Positions 11,752-22,230 of a stretch of DNA of 64,000 bases are shown here, piece after piece. A program made the translations under genes and the position numbers. Position 1 is the stretch's first letter; every line of letters starts with the position of its first letter. This DNA is from Artemia franciscana (taxonomy: Eukaryota > Arthropoda > Branchiopoda > Anostraca > Artemiidae): contig NC_088863.1 in NCBI RefSeq assembly GCF_032884065.1, forward strand, positions 63,511,604 through 63,575,603. The letters are read 5' to 3'. The notes under the pieces were generated by a model. The model saw only the letters and a list, made by a program, of their open reading frames with translations, made no database searches and was not told the DNA's origin.

Positions 11752-14050
11752 TCAAGGTAACAAGGGGAACTCCTGAGGTTTCATCTTTGCAAAATCGTCA
11801 ACAAGCTGGACGTAATCCAAATATTTTACTAAATCCTTCTCTGCAAATATCAAAAGGAGGTGACTGAGACGATCATCTCCTATTGTAGACCGCAGGTAGT
11901 TTTTCATTATTTCTAAGCTAGAAAACAACCTCTCATTGCTCACTGTTGTCATAGGAAGTGTTGCAGCAATACGAAGTACTTTATATTACTTCTTAGTAAT
12001 CCACTGGTAATGCCTGAAGATGGTCATCAATGTCTAAGAAGTTTTCCGGCTTTTTTTCCTCATCGAGCAAGAAACGCTTGGCAATGCCAGCTTGATATTC
12101 GAGAAGAATGTCATCGATATCCTGCTCGCCGTAAAGAGCAGAGAAACGCTTGAGCAGCACTGTGTCTATAAACTTGGTCGAGCATGGATCCAAGGCCTGA
12201 GTGTGCTCAGCACTGGCACGTTATCTGTGAACCTTCTGTCAAATTCGGCTTGTAGACGGTCGAAAGTATCGAAGCACTCCCGCTTCCTTTCATCCGCAAA
12301 AGTTGTAGTCCGATTGCCAGATTCGATGAAGTTCTTTCATAGCGTCGAAGTTGTCACAAATTGTTTCAGATGTTGGGTGATTTTTTGAGTTCTTCGAGGT
12401 CATCCTTTCTGAGCAACAGAGGAGGGTCTAGTCACGGGTTCATTCACAGCAGGTACTTCCATTTTGAGTTCTGTCACAAACTTTTAGCCTTCTCGAAAAG
12501 TGACACGAATGAAGCGTCTGAACGCAGGTCGTTGATTTTGCTTCTTTTGGCCTGAATAATGGTGTGCGATCAGGAAATAACCAAGTCGAAGGCCTGGAGC
12601 TGCTGAGACAGCGTGTCCGTCACTCGCATAATTGCTTCTATGTAGTGCAATTGGAAGATAACAAGGAACCCTTCAATCTTCGTCTGTAGCCTCCTTTGCC
12701 CATGCTTCGCCGTCGGCTCCCTCGCTTACAGCAGACAGTAGAGCTAAAATGCATTCGTATCGGAGTCTAACCTTCAATGTAGATCGATATCAACATCGTG
12801 TGGCAGCGCTTCATTCCAGCTCCCAAACTGGCAGTTCGGCGGCTTTTTGGGCCTCAACAAACAGCTGATGCCGAGTGTTGCTGTTGGAAATGAATGTGTA
12901 TAGTCTGGACCAGTGAGAAAAAAGAACCAACAGTGCCGACAGATTCAACGCAGCTCGCAGTGACTAAATTTAGCTTATGTGCATGACAATGAATATGGAT
13001 TGCCTGTGGCGATTTTGCTCTCAAACAAGTTTGAACACCGGAAAATGGTCCGCTTATTACGCTTGCTCCGTCGTAGCACTGTGCGACACAGTAATTCTAA
13101 ATCGGGTCCAATTCTTGTCACTGTGTCATGAATGAAATTTGCTAGACTTTCAGTATCCAGGCTCTTCATGTGATAGCATTCGATCGGTCTTTCTTTTACT
13201 TTTCCTTCGTCGAAGTACCTAAGAAGAATGGCGAGGTGCTCTTTCTTCGAGTTGTCCTTCGTTTCGTCGACCAGAACGACAAGGTATTTGGCACTTTTTA
13301 ATTCTTCCACTATCTTGCCCTAAAGGCTGGAACCGATCACCGACATTAGATCGGTCTGATATTCATGGGATGTGTAGTAACCGTAGCGTCAACGCAGCTT
13401 GTTGAAGAGCGTAGGAGAGTACTCTGCGAGAAGATTGCACGTCTCGACGAAATTTCTCTTGTTGGGACTAGAGCCTCTAGCTACTAGACGTACTCTAGAA
13501 TAACTAGATCCTCTAGTTTCACGGCAATTAGTTACAGAAATCGATAAATTGGGATACAAATTTGCCTAAGGTGACTGGCTTGTGATCTAAACTAGTAACG
13601 ACAGATTTTCTCCGACTGGAACAAGGAATTATCTGACTATAAATGGCGACCAAGATATGAAAAAATATATTTGACGTAGCTTTATAACTCTTTATATGGT
13701 ATACTACTCAATGCGGTTTTCTGTGCCACTTATTAGAGGATGCTTGAACTCGACTCTTTGAACCTAAATGGAAGAAGACAGGAGTTTGCGAACCGTGTTG
13801 CTCACAAAGGACAAAAAAAAACATGGAAAATCACTTTCCGCGCAAATTCAGTTCTTTTAGTGCGCAAAACTGTGAGTGGCAAAGAAGACTGAAACCCAAA
13901 AGAACAGAAACACAAATTTGCACTTAGTTGCTCAACCGGTTCACACGGTAATGGTTTTTTAATCCATCTACTCAGAGAACATTGATTTTTCGTCTCTTTC
14001 TCCTTCTTCAAGGCTGCCAATTTCCGCTTTTGAGCTACTGACAAACTCAT
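11752..14050 (-). pseudogene. hAT-superfamily transposase, broken
   Basis: Reading the minus strand from the right: a start-like MSLSVAQKRKLAALKKEKE (from 14,050) and then a diverged gap; NKRNFVETCNLLAEYSPTLF (about 13,470); KYLVVLVDETKD with a catalytic-type aspartate (near 13,268) and AILLRYFDEGKVKERPIECY; a shifted CYDGAS (about 13,079-13,064); more shifted segments; and a C-terminal dimerisation block TTVSNERLFSSLEIMKNYLR (from 11,949), ending at 11,752. This order matches hAT transposases of the DUF4371/ZMYM1-like branch. At least four frameshifts and several stops separate the pieces, so it cannot make a working enzyme. In intact relatives the protein cuts and pastes its element by a DDE-type reaction. 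I could not identify terminal inverted repeats or an 8-bp target duplication. Confidence 0.85.
13460..13520. repeat. CTAG-rich cluster in the hAT relic
   Basis: Eight CTAG tetramers within about 60 bases (words such as ACTAGAGCCTCTAG and AACTAGATCCTCTAG) form several small inverted repeats. The region falls between the diverged N-terminal part and the recognisable core of the transposase and is not coding in the expected frame. Confidence 0.6.
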
Positions 14051-14217
14051 GATAACACACAAATAAGATGTTGAATCGACAAGATCACAAACAATACTAT
14101 CACTGCAATTCCAATTCTTGCCCGACCTGGTTTGCACTAGGATAATTACTTTATACTAACTAAAGCTAATGTCTATTAATCTATTAGTACCTTAGGGCTT
14201 AATGGTTAATTGTAAAC

Positions 14218-14254
14218 AGCGTAATTACCCCGAGGGTCGTCAGGTAATTACGCT
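14218..14254. repeat. Perfect 12-bp hairpin
   Basis: Arms AGCGTAATTACC (14,218-14,229) and GGTAATTACGCT (14,243-14,254) are perfectly complementary around a 13-base GC-rich loop. It lies about 170 bases upstream of the hAT transposase start, so it may belong to that element's subterminal region or to an unrelated small transposon. Confidence 0.8.
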
Positions 14255-14259
14255 CTTTG

Positions 14260-15140
14260 ATTAATAGGTTAATAGGCGTGTAGTAATTTCAAATTAATTG
14301 GACAGAATGGATTATGTTAGACATAACATAGTTGATTATTACATCCAGAAAAGGGCCCTTTGTGGTGGAGTCTTGGGTCCCCCTGGAAAATCTGGGGTGT
14401 GCATTTGCCCACCCTTGTCCCCCCAAATAAGGCTCTGGTAACCGGATGTGTACCATTGCTTATGCTCTCTGAAACATCTTAATAACGTATTAGCAGAACT
14501 ACAGAATCATAGCTTCAATCGAAACTGGATTCTCTTGCGAGGTTATCGACAATCTCAGCATGAATTTTACTTACTTTTTCTTTTTAGTGACGTTAACACA
14601 TTAGGTTCCTTCCTTCCATTGTAATTTTGATTACTTCGCTAGTGCTCCTTGTTTAATTGATAATGCTCATTGACAGATGTCTTCTAAATGCAGATTTTCT
14701 TTTGTATCATTTTCGTTTGCGGAAGGTTCTGATTCACTCTGTCATCTGTCATTGGGCCATAGATTTCTTGGTAATTTATTTTCATTCATCATGACCTTGA
14801 ACATTTTCCATGCATTTTACTCTAGTTCATTGGATTTCTTCTTTTAGTTTATCTTGTTTAGTGTCGTATTACATCATAGCCGTCAAAAAAGATATAGTTG
14901 CCTCTTAAATAATATGATGAAAGTTATTCCGTAAATGCATATGGATGCAACGTCATTCATATGAAAAAAATTTTCCTAAATTGAAGCTCTCGAGGAATTT
15001 TTAACAAAGGTGCGACCTACAAAAATCTTTCAGGTCAGACAATGTCAGTGTGCTTTAAACTCTTAAGGCCTTTTTCGGGAAAAAAAACACAAATACAATA
15101 TATAAAATCATTTTTCCCTTAAAGAGTGTAGGTAAGTAGA
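14260..15140. other. Non-coding region
   Basis: No gene seen. It holds a further degenerate unit of the repeat described at 10,640-11,100 (about 14,680-14,740) and a G/C-rich scrap near 14,355-14,440 that looks like an old transposon end. Confidence 0.4.
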
Positions 15141-15149
15141 AGGAGACCG

Positions 15150-15265
15150 AGCTTCACAGGTGGGACACAGGGTCACAACTACAATGGCGCGTAACTGATA
15201 TGGTGAGTAACGACTTACATGCAAGGGGGGCTTGGGGGGCGCAAAGTTCCCCCACCAACAGCTAG
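15150..15265 (+). mobile_element. Helitron 3' end with the terminal hairpin deleted
   Basis: Begins with CACAGGTGGGACACAGGG and continues through ACAACTACAATGGCGCGTAA, as in the 3' parts at 52,265 and 63,380, and finishes with CTAG at 15,262-15,265. Compared with those copies, roughly 34 bases carrying the last hairpin are missing between CCACCAAC and AGCTAG. Its own 5' part cannot be found nearby. The next Helitron begins at 15,266 with no spacer. Confidence 0.75.
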
Positions 15266-15394
15266 TCTATATATATAAAAAGTACTGTCTGTTGTCTGTT
15301 ATCTGTTGTCTGTTACAATATGACGTCAAAATTTTTTTCATTTTAATACATGACGTCATATTCAATATGAGGTCTTATTCAATATAAATATATA

Positions 15395-15422
15395 TTCTCT
15401 TTGACACTAGTGTCAAAGAGAA
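15395..15422. promoter_or_regulatory. 28-bp perfect palindrome upstream of Helitron E coding start
   Basis: The left arm TTCTCTTTGACACT is followed without spacer by its exact complement, ending at 15,422. It sits 12 bases before the ATG at 15,434. A perfect palindrome here could be a protein-binding site or a cruciform in the leader. It is not seen in the other Helitron copies. Confidence 0.8.
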
Positions 15423-15433
15423 ATTATCCTATA

Positions 15434-16725
15434 ATGTCACCAAAAAGGGAACACCAGGAGGAAGCACCAGAGCAACACAAAACCAAGCTTGCGGCTCAAA
15501 GAGAAAGGGCTAGATTAGGAATGTCCAATTTACGTCAACGAAGGCCTGTCGAGGAACCACCAGAGGAACGTGAAACCAGGCTTCCAGCTGACAAAGATAG
15601 TAAGAAAAGAAGGCGTGTCGAGGAATCACCAGAGCAACGTGAAATCAGGCTTGGAGCTTTACGTCAACGAACGTATCGAGGAACCACCAGAGCAACGCAA
15701 AACAGGACTTGGAGCTGACAGAGATAGTAAATAAAAGGCGTGTTGAGAAATCACCAGAGAAACGCGAAACCAGGCTTGCGGCTTTACGTCAACGAAGGCG
15801 TGTCGAGGAACCACCAGAGCGACGTAAAACCAGGCTTAAGGTTGACAGAGTTAGTAAAAAAAGAAGGCGTGTCAATTTATTACAAAAGCAACGTGTGTAT
15901 AATCACTTGGCAAAAAAGTACCGATGATTATAGCTTGAGTCGAGATGTTCAAATCGGAACTATGTCTAAAATTTGTCCCTATTGCAAGGCATTGAAATTA
16001 AATGGCGAAACAATGGAAATGTTTTGCGCCTCAGGAAAAGTTAAGCTTCCTCAACTGGCTGCACCACCAGAGCTATTGAAATCTTCGCTTACTGGGTACA
16101 CTTCTGAATCAAATCGTTTCTTATCAAACATCAGGAAATATAACTTCTGTTTCCAAATGACTTCGTTTGGTGCCCAAATTTAAGATCAAGGTCATTTTAT
16201 GCCTACTTTCAAAGTAAAAGGGCAAATTTATCATAGAGGAGGCTCTCTTCTGCCATTCTCAGGTGAGCATCACAAATTTTTGCAACTGTACTTCATCAGT
16301 GATAGCAATGCTGAATTGAATGCACGTTGAAGAATTTCTCCAGGTGTTGGAAGGACTATCATTTTCCAGTTGCAACATGTTCTCCACAATAATAATAATT
16401 TAGTGCGTCTGTTCAAAACAGCAATCGACTTAATGCCTACAAATACGCATAACATTTTTATTTCCGCTGACAAAACGCCTACAGGCGAGCATGTGCGTAG
16501 ATAAAATGCTCCAACTATCAACGAAGTGGCAATCATTATGGTCGGTGATCAGTTCTTATGTCAAGATATTATTCTTTATAGGCAAAACATTCAGTTGACA
16601 AGAATTGCTAAAGCTCATCGATGCTACAATGCCCTACAATATCCTATCATTTTTTGGAATAGAGCCTACGGTTATTACTTTAATATCAAATTGATAAATC
16701 CAAACATTAACAAAGAAATGTGTTG
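15434..16725 (+). pseudogene. Helitron replicase N-terminal half, degenerate
   Basis: From the ATG at 15,434 it reads MSPKREHQEEAPEQHKTKLA and then repeated blocks of the form RRVEESPEQREIRLGAL, a charged repeat typical of Helitron protein N-termini. Frames change near 15,690 and again before MSKICPYCKALKLNGET (15,961), the CxxC segment also found at 1,687. The following domain aligns with Helitron D (for example RLFKTAIDLMPTNTH and EVAIIMVGDQF) but has in-frame stops TAA 16,182, TGA about 16,328 and TAA about 16,502. Similarity ends at NINKEM (about 16,720), well before the Rep HUH motif, where a G tract begins. It is non-functional. Confidence 0.85.
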
Positions 16726-16735
16726 CTTTAGGGGG

Positions 16736-16860
16736 GGGGGTAGGCTTGCGGGTCAGAGAGAACTCACCAAAAGAAAGCGTGTCGATGTATTAAAAGAGCA
16801 ACGCGAAACCTGGCTTGCGGCTGAAAGAGAAAGTAAAAAAAGAATGCGTGTCGTACCAGA
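16736..16860 (+). pseudogene. Second copy of the charged Helitron N-terminal repeats
   Basis: After a G10 tract the sequence encodes RLAGQRELTKRKRVDVLKEQ and RETWLAAERESKKRMRVV, the same repeats that open the replicase. They lie downstream of the N domain here, so the element has been rearranged or recombined with another copy. An A-rich stretch (about 16,950-17,110, lysine codons if translated) follows. Confidence 0.75.
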
Positions 16861-17276
16861 GTATATCAGAGGAGTTACCAGTTGTATATCCGCAAGTTTT
16901 ACGCAGTTAAAAATAAGCACCTTGCACATTTGTTGCTGGGGCACGTTCCGAAAAAAAAATAAAGAAGAAAAACAAAATAAAAAAGAAGAAAAAAAGCAAA
17001 AAAACGAAAAAGGAAAACAACTAAAAAACTAAAAGGAAAAAAAGAAAAAAACTAACAAAAAACAAAAAACTAAAAAAGAAAAAAGTTAAAATTAAAAAAC
17101 AAGGGATTACAAGAATTCAAAAACCTTAAAAGAGAAAACCAAATTTTTGAAGTTTAGTAGATATCATTGTTAGAAATTGGGCATGCTTTAATAATCAAAT
17201 ATCTACTTAAAAAAACTGCAATAGAACACAAGGGACAATGAGAACCCATATATAGAAGCCTGCCGCGTGCCATAGT

Positions 17277-17311
17277 GGGGCCCGGCAGCGAAGCCGCCGG
17301 GTCCCAGCTAG
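17277..17311 (+). repeat. Helitron-type 3' hairpin and CTAG terminus
   Basis: Arms GGGGCCCGGCAGC (17,277-17,289) and GCCGCCGGGTCCC (17,293-17,305) pair with two mismatches around loop GAA. AGCTAG (17,306-17,311) and a T follow. The layout equals the family hairpin at 52,374-52,408 but the stem sequence is different. Confidence 0.75.
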
Positions 17312-17880
17312 TCCTTAAATAAAAATTTGCTATCCATGAATATAAGCACATCCTGCCTACCAAAATCTTTAATAGCAGCAATTATTATGAGCATGTTCCA
17401 AGTTAAACAAAAGGTTAACGATATTTAATATAAATAAAATTTCTCAGTTCAGGTGAAAGCAGACTAATAGCTAGAACGATTGACTATTAATTTTGTATTT
17501 TAATTTTGTGAATTAAGCTCTGAGCGTGTTTTAGCTCTGTACAATTGTCATCAAATTGGAAAAAATGAAGACAAATGACCAAACTTATGAAGTCTAGCAA
17601 GTAGTAAGGCGCCTCGAGGGGCGCCACAGCAGCATTCATATTATTCATATTTTTCCAATTATTTACTAGCATTATTCATACATTAATAATCTTTATAGTG
17701 TGCATTAATAAATTAGTTAATAATTTGTTCCAGGTCCGCTGAAAATTTGTAATGAATTAGAAGTAAACACATATGGAATTATAATTCTCACCGGGAATGG
17801 TCTCTATGAAACAAAACAATAAAACTTTTGTTTATAAAAAAGCAATAAAATATTTATAATTTATAAAATACAATAAAAGC
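17312..17880. other. Non-coding AT-rich spacer
   Basis: Nothing supportable. A short GC-rich patch (17,605-17,625) contains GCGCCTCGAGGGGCGCC, a near-palindrome. Confidence 0.4.
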
Positions 17881-18014
17881 ATTGATAGAAAGATAGAAAT
17901 TTTATTCCGTGGTTAAACCAAAACAGATATTTCACAGATAAAAAAACATGCACACACTACAAAAAAAAACAGAAAAAAGAATACACATAATCTAAAACAA
18001 AACAGAAACACTAA

Positions 18015-20479
18015 CTAGAAGTCAGGTCTCGTCGTACGGGATAAAAGTCTGTTTACAATAATCCGAACTATATTATTTACAATTATCAGTGATAAAGGAA
18101 ATGGCATACTTATTTCATATTCAATTAATTCGAACTCCATTACTATACGTGCTCTACAATAAACAGGGCAATCAAATAGAAGATGACAACATGTTTCCAT
18201 TGGACCGCACAAGCACAATAGAGAGTCAGCTTTCCTGATCCTATTTAAAAAATGAAGCAATCTACTATGACCTGTAATAAGCAGTGTTAATCTGCTATTT
18301 GGGGGGGGGGGAGGGGGTTATATAAGGTTAGCTTTATTTTCCAAAAAGTTATTTGGCTATGCGCTAGCACAATTTTTAAACTGATCAAACCATTTTGCAT
18401 ACAAAAACTCATTTAAAGATTTCACGGTCTGCATGAAACGGCTGAGATGCACTTAAGTCATTAAAGGAAAAACCCAAAAAAATTGCAATAATTTGGTCAG
18501 TATAATAGCTATGTTTTGGCGAATAGCTAATTCCATTCAAGGTAGAACTCAAAACCCTCGGCTAATTTTGAGGTCGACCATTTTTTCCGTATGTTAATAT
18601 ACTTAATTCCAATGCTCTTAAATCCATTGAAAGCACTACAGCGAGAGCGGTTACTACATGCGTTTGAGCTGTGTAAAGATTAAGAAATTATGATCAGAGA
18701 AGATCTTTGCGCCGACCGTAGTATTCAATGAATTTTTTTTTTTCTCAGTGCAGCGATCCAAATAGGACACGCATATAAAATACGGCTATTGATTACTGAT
18801 TTATATAGCATCCTCAATGCATGTGAATTCAGGTTCCAAGTACTCAAGGCAACCATTAAAAGACGAACAGAATATTCTTTTGCAGAGTTAATTTTAAGTA
18901 TGACATGGTCAGTCCATAATATTTTTCTATCAAGAATAACACCCAAATATTTAACCTTAATTTTAACAGATATCTCAATTTAAACATACATTAGCTTTAC
19001 AGTTAGAAGCTGAGGCTTCCTTGAGAATAAAATTGCTTCTGTCTTGGATTTGTCAAACTCAAGCTTATTATCTTCTGACTAAATTTGGAAATACGAAAAT
19101 ACCCTTGATGACAAGGATTCTAAAGTTACTATTTTACTTGATATGATAGTCGCATAGACATCATCAACACATGCCTGAATTTCTATATTAGGAATGTTTA
19201 GTTCTAGAGGATCATTTATATTAACCCACCATAGCAAGAGGGATAATATTCCACCTTGAGGACATGATTGCTCTAAAATGCACGAATATTCACCCTTATA
19301 TGTAATAACTCTATCTGAAAAGTAGCAGTAAATTAAATGTAAAAACCCATTGGGGCACGATTTAGCCTTTAACTTTTTCAGTATTCCAGGGTGCCACGCG
19401 GCCTCAAATGCGCCTTTTATATCAGAAGCCAAACTGCAGGGGCGAAAGCCAACTATTTTCAGTGCTAATTGCAATCATTCTATTCGCAATGGGACGCTCG
19501 TATATTTTATCAAGATTTGAGAGTAGGCTAGTCGGACGATATAAAGCTGGATTGTAGTCATTATTTTTAGCATTTTTTTAAAATCATTATATTTGTATTT
19601 TTCCAACTTTTCGGGAAATGAGAAATCTTTAAGCATCTATTCAATAACTTTACCAAACTAGGAGAAAGGAAATTGATGTTTTTAATTAGTGCTAAATTTA
19701 GAATTCCATCTGGGCCTAGGGCCTTCGATGGCTTTTAACCTTTAATTATTTCTTTTATTTCATTCAAAGAGACTTCGGTAACACCTGATATGCTATTAAT
19801 TAAAAAATCTGTAAGTTCTGCTCTAACTTCACCATGATAATTACTATCAGTGGAATGATCATCCTTTAAAAACCACATGTTTAGCAATATATCCCAGGCT
19901 TCCGTCACGGACTTAGTCTTACTGCCGTCATATCTTTTGTTACGTGTAGTTGCTGAAAATTATTGTTTATTTTTAAAGTATTATTTATTTTCTACTGAGC
20001 ATTAATATTTTACAAATTTTTTAGATTGTACTCCACGGATTCAAATTCGGTTTATCTGCAAAGAATTTATTGCAGTCACTCTTTTTAGCATTTAAAATAC
20101 TCAGTTTATATTTCTTTTTTGCATTCCTTAAATTAACCTCATTTTCGAAAGAAATTGAGGATTTAAATATCCGTAGCTATTGTCTATACCCTTTTCTAAG
20201 GTCCAAAAATTCTGAGGTCCACCACCTTGAATACTTTTTGGGAGAGCCACGACTCACTGGAGTTGATTCCTTCGTAGCTTTTTGTATTAAGGCTGTTAAA
20301 GCATCTACAGCTTTATTTATTCCTTCAGCATCCATAGTAGGGAGGATATATAAACTATCTATTTCATTTGAAATAATCTTACTAAAAACGTTCCAGTTAG
20401 TTCTTCTGTAATTGTTCTTGACGTTATTACAAATTTCCGCAGTAACTGCCGCAAAACCTAGGTTAAACTTGATATACAA
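18015..20479 (-). pseudogene. LINE ORF2, reverse transcriptase and C-terminal region
   Basis: Pieces in order on the minus strand: linker ending KKYSRWWTSEFLDLRKGYR (to 20,177); a shifted PSKALGPDGILNLALIKNIN (about 19,740); the palm from 19,474 with ASDIKGAFEAAWHPGILKKL, SCPQGGILSLLLWWVNINDP and QACVDDVYATI; the thumb from 18,946 with MGVILDRKILWTDHVI and SRILYACPIW; and a C-terminal cysteine motif LLCLCGPMETCCHLLFDCP (18,260 to 18,015). The VDD catalytic pair is retained and the CPQG motif intact. The family copies its RNA into a nicked target. At least five frame changes make this copy dead. Confidence 0.85.
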
Positions 20480-20480
20480 G

Positions 20481-20907
20481 TGCTCCGAAAAGCGGATGAA
20501 AATTTACTAGATATTTTCCAGAGAAATTGCCTGCGGATTTTTCTGGGTACCCGGCCGACTGACCGTATTTCAAACAGTAGGTTGTATGAAAAATGTGGTT
20601 CAATCCTGCTTTCTAGGGCTATATTGAAAGAAAGGTTGAGAGGGCTAGGCCACGTTCTGCGGATGAAAGATGACAGATTGCCGAAGATTGTTCTTTTTGG
20701 CCCATCAAGTGCGGCTACACAGAAAGCAGGTCGTCTTCGTCTGGGGTAGGAGGATGTCATGAATAAAGATTTAAAGGAAATGGGAACTTCCTGGGAAGGT
20801 GTAAAGAGGGAAGCCTTGAAAAGATTAGACTGGAGGAGAGCGTGCGTATCTGTCTTGGACTCAGGTGGCTTGGTGCTGCAGTGAATTATTAGTAGTAGTA
20901 GTAATAG
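20481..20907 (+). mobile_element. 5'-truncated RTE-like LINE fragment with ACAAG flanks
   Basis: A plus-strand insert whose first frame reads ADENLLDIFQRNCLRIFLGT, LYEKCGSILLSRAILKERLR and GLGHVLRMKDDRLPK, the C-terminal part of RTE-type ORF2 proteins; after a single TAG (20,747-20,749) the same protein continues as KDLKEMGTSWEGVKREALKR. The 3' end is a TAG microsatellite (20,888-20,903). ACAAG occurs at 20,476-20,480 and 20,908-20,912, a likely target-site duplication. The insert interrupts the minus-strand LINE, so it is the younger of the two. Confidence 0.85.
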
Positions 20908-20914
20908 ACAAGAT

Positions 20915-21563
20915 AAGGATGGGGGCTAATTTGTCACTTCCCAGCTGTCAACAAATTTTAGTAAATTTAAACCAACTGCTGTGACGTAGGGGATAGAATA
21001 TGAAAATTCATAAGGTGGCATATCTGGGTCATTCATTACTACTAATGATTTGCAGGCACCAAAATTCTCAATGAATTTACCTTTGAAATCAGAAGAAATA
21101 TTATTAAGCCAGCGTGAGCTCTTGGCATTAAAATTTGCCCCCAAGAGATAACTTGACTAATTTCTAAGATTTTCTATACTTGCTAAATCTAATCTAAACC
21201 TAACGAGTACAAGGATGGAGGGCAATACATGGATTTTCTACTTTTAAGATAAATGGACACAGTAACTCATTCATTGGTCGAGATTTCGTAGTGTATACCG
21301 CATTTTAGGGATTTGCGGAGAAGTATAGCAGCACTATAGAATCTTTTCTCAAACCTTGTCTTTGAGAAGATATTGTACATATTCGGTACATATGAAAGTT
21401 TACCAGATGTACTAATATAAGGCTTTTGGATAAGCACGACATCAGGGTATAAGTCAACCAGTGTTTTTTCTAGTTGTCCTGCTACAGCATAACAATGTTG
21501 TAGGCTAATTTGTAGAAACTGAAAGTTATTCTTATACGTATTTACATGAGACGTGTTCTGCAT
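20915..21563 (-). pseudogene. LINE ORF2, apurinic-type endonuclease part
   Basis: From 21,563 the frame reads FLQISLQHCYAVAGQLEKTL, DVVLIQKPYI and AAILLRKSLKCG, the N-terminal half of an EEP endonuclease of the I/R1 kind. The glutamate usually found in IQEPYI is lysine here, removing a catalytic residue. A second frame from 21,144 continues with MGANFNAKSSRW, equal to the GDFNA/GADFNAK block. It nicks target DNA in active elements. Confidence 0.8.
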
Positions 21564-22225
21564 TCATGATGCATAACCAGTATTTTTTTTGGGGGGGTTA
21601 TTTCTCTGGCTGTAGGACGATTTTTGTAATAGTACGATGGATGTGACTCACAATTGAGCTGCCGCTTATTAAACGAACGGCAACACGGGCAACTACTGAA
21701 GGACTTAACACATTCATTGTAGTCCATACACCAAGAGCAGGTTAAATAGCCCTTACACTCAGACTTCTTATTGCCGAAAAGACAACAAATGGTGCATCGT
21801 ATAAGGTGAATGTAATCTTCGCATTGTAGGCGAAGAAATCCAAATTTGAGGCCTCCTCTTTTTAAGATTTTTCGTTTGATTTTTGGGCTCATTTCTAATA
21901 TGACGCTGCAACTTTTTCTTTTTTCAATAATAGTCACCACTTCTAAGATTTCTCCAGCAATAACAAGTTTTTCTATGTCTGGATTACTGGATTCTTTGCA
22001 CTCTGATTTATTTTTGATTATAGGAGCAGTGTTCACAAGCAATGTCGGCGGGTATTTTTTTTTTTAATTCCCTCAAAGAATATTTTAGTGCTGCTGAATT
22101 TTTGTTGAAAGCACAAAGAGCATTGCTTAAATCTTGTTTTGAGTTAAATTCAACAATGATTTTGCCTTCTTGGCCATGTTTGATAATTGAAATTCCCGTT
22201 TTTAAATATAAGATAACATTTTATT
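21542..22225 (-). pseudogene. LINE ORF1 (gag-like) with zinc knuckles
   Basis: The minus strand first reads ISIIKHGQEGKIIVEFNSKQ and LCAFNKNSAALKYSLREL (22,200 to 22,060), a typical start of I/R1/Jockey-type ORF1. The frame shifts in an A10 run near 22,055. The next frame (22,042 to 21,542) has a basic segment and then a cysteine cluster with IRCTICCLFGNKKSEC and TCSWCMDYNECVKSF, degenerate CCHC knuckles that bind nucleic acid in working elements. It overlaps the endonuclease frame by about 20 bases, as is common for ORF1/ORF2 in this group. Confidence 0.75.
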
Positions 22226-22230
22226 GATGC

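Larger units (their letters stand above)
15266..17311 (+). mobile_element. Helitron E, rearranged, with its own 3' hairpin
   Basis: Starts TCTATATATATAAAAAGTAC directly after CTAG, carries two TGACGTCA-type sites (15,321, 15,351), a 28-bp palindrome and replicase N-terminal coding sequence. A candidate 3' end is at 17,308-17,311 (CTAG, then T), preceded by a GC hairpin at 17,277-17,305. If both ends belong together the element is 2,046 bp and lacks Rep and helicase cores. The 3' hairpin differs from that of the other copies, so it may instead be a chimera of two families. Confidence 0.55.
17884..22230 (-). mobile_element. I/R1-like LINE, near full length but decayed
   Basis: A two-ORF non-LTR retrotransposon on the minus strand: ORF1 (22,225 to 21,542), endonuclease (21,563 to about 20,920), linker (20,479 to 20,177) and reverse transcriptase to 18,015. 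The 3' end probably lies near 17,884, where the minus strand has TTCTATCTTTCTATC after AATAAAA. A plus-strand RTE-like fragment (20,481-20,907) splits the endonuclease from the linker. Many frameshifts and stops make it inactive. Confidence 0.85.

Noticed and set aside
17120-17400. Short minus-strand frame of 75 residues near 17.2 kb
   Set aside because: It translates the Helitron 3' hairpin region and has no domain.
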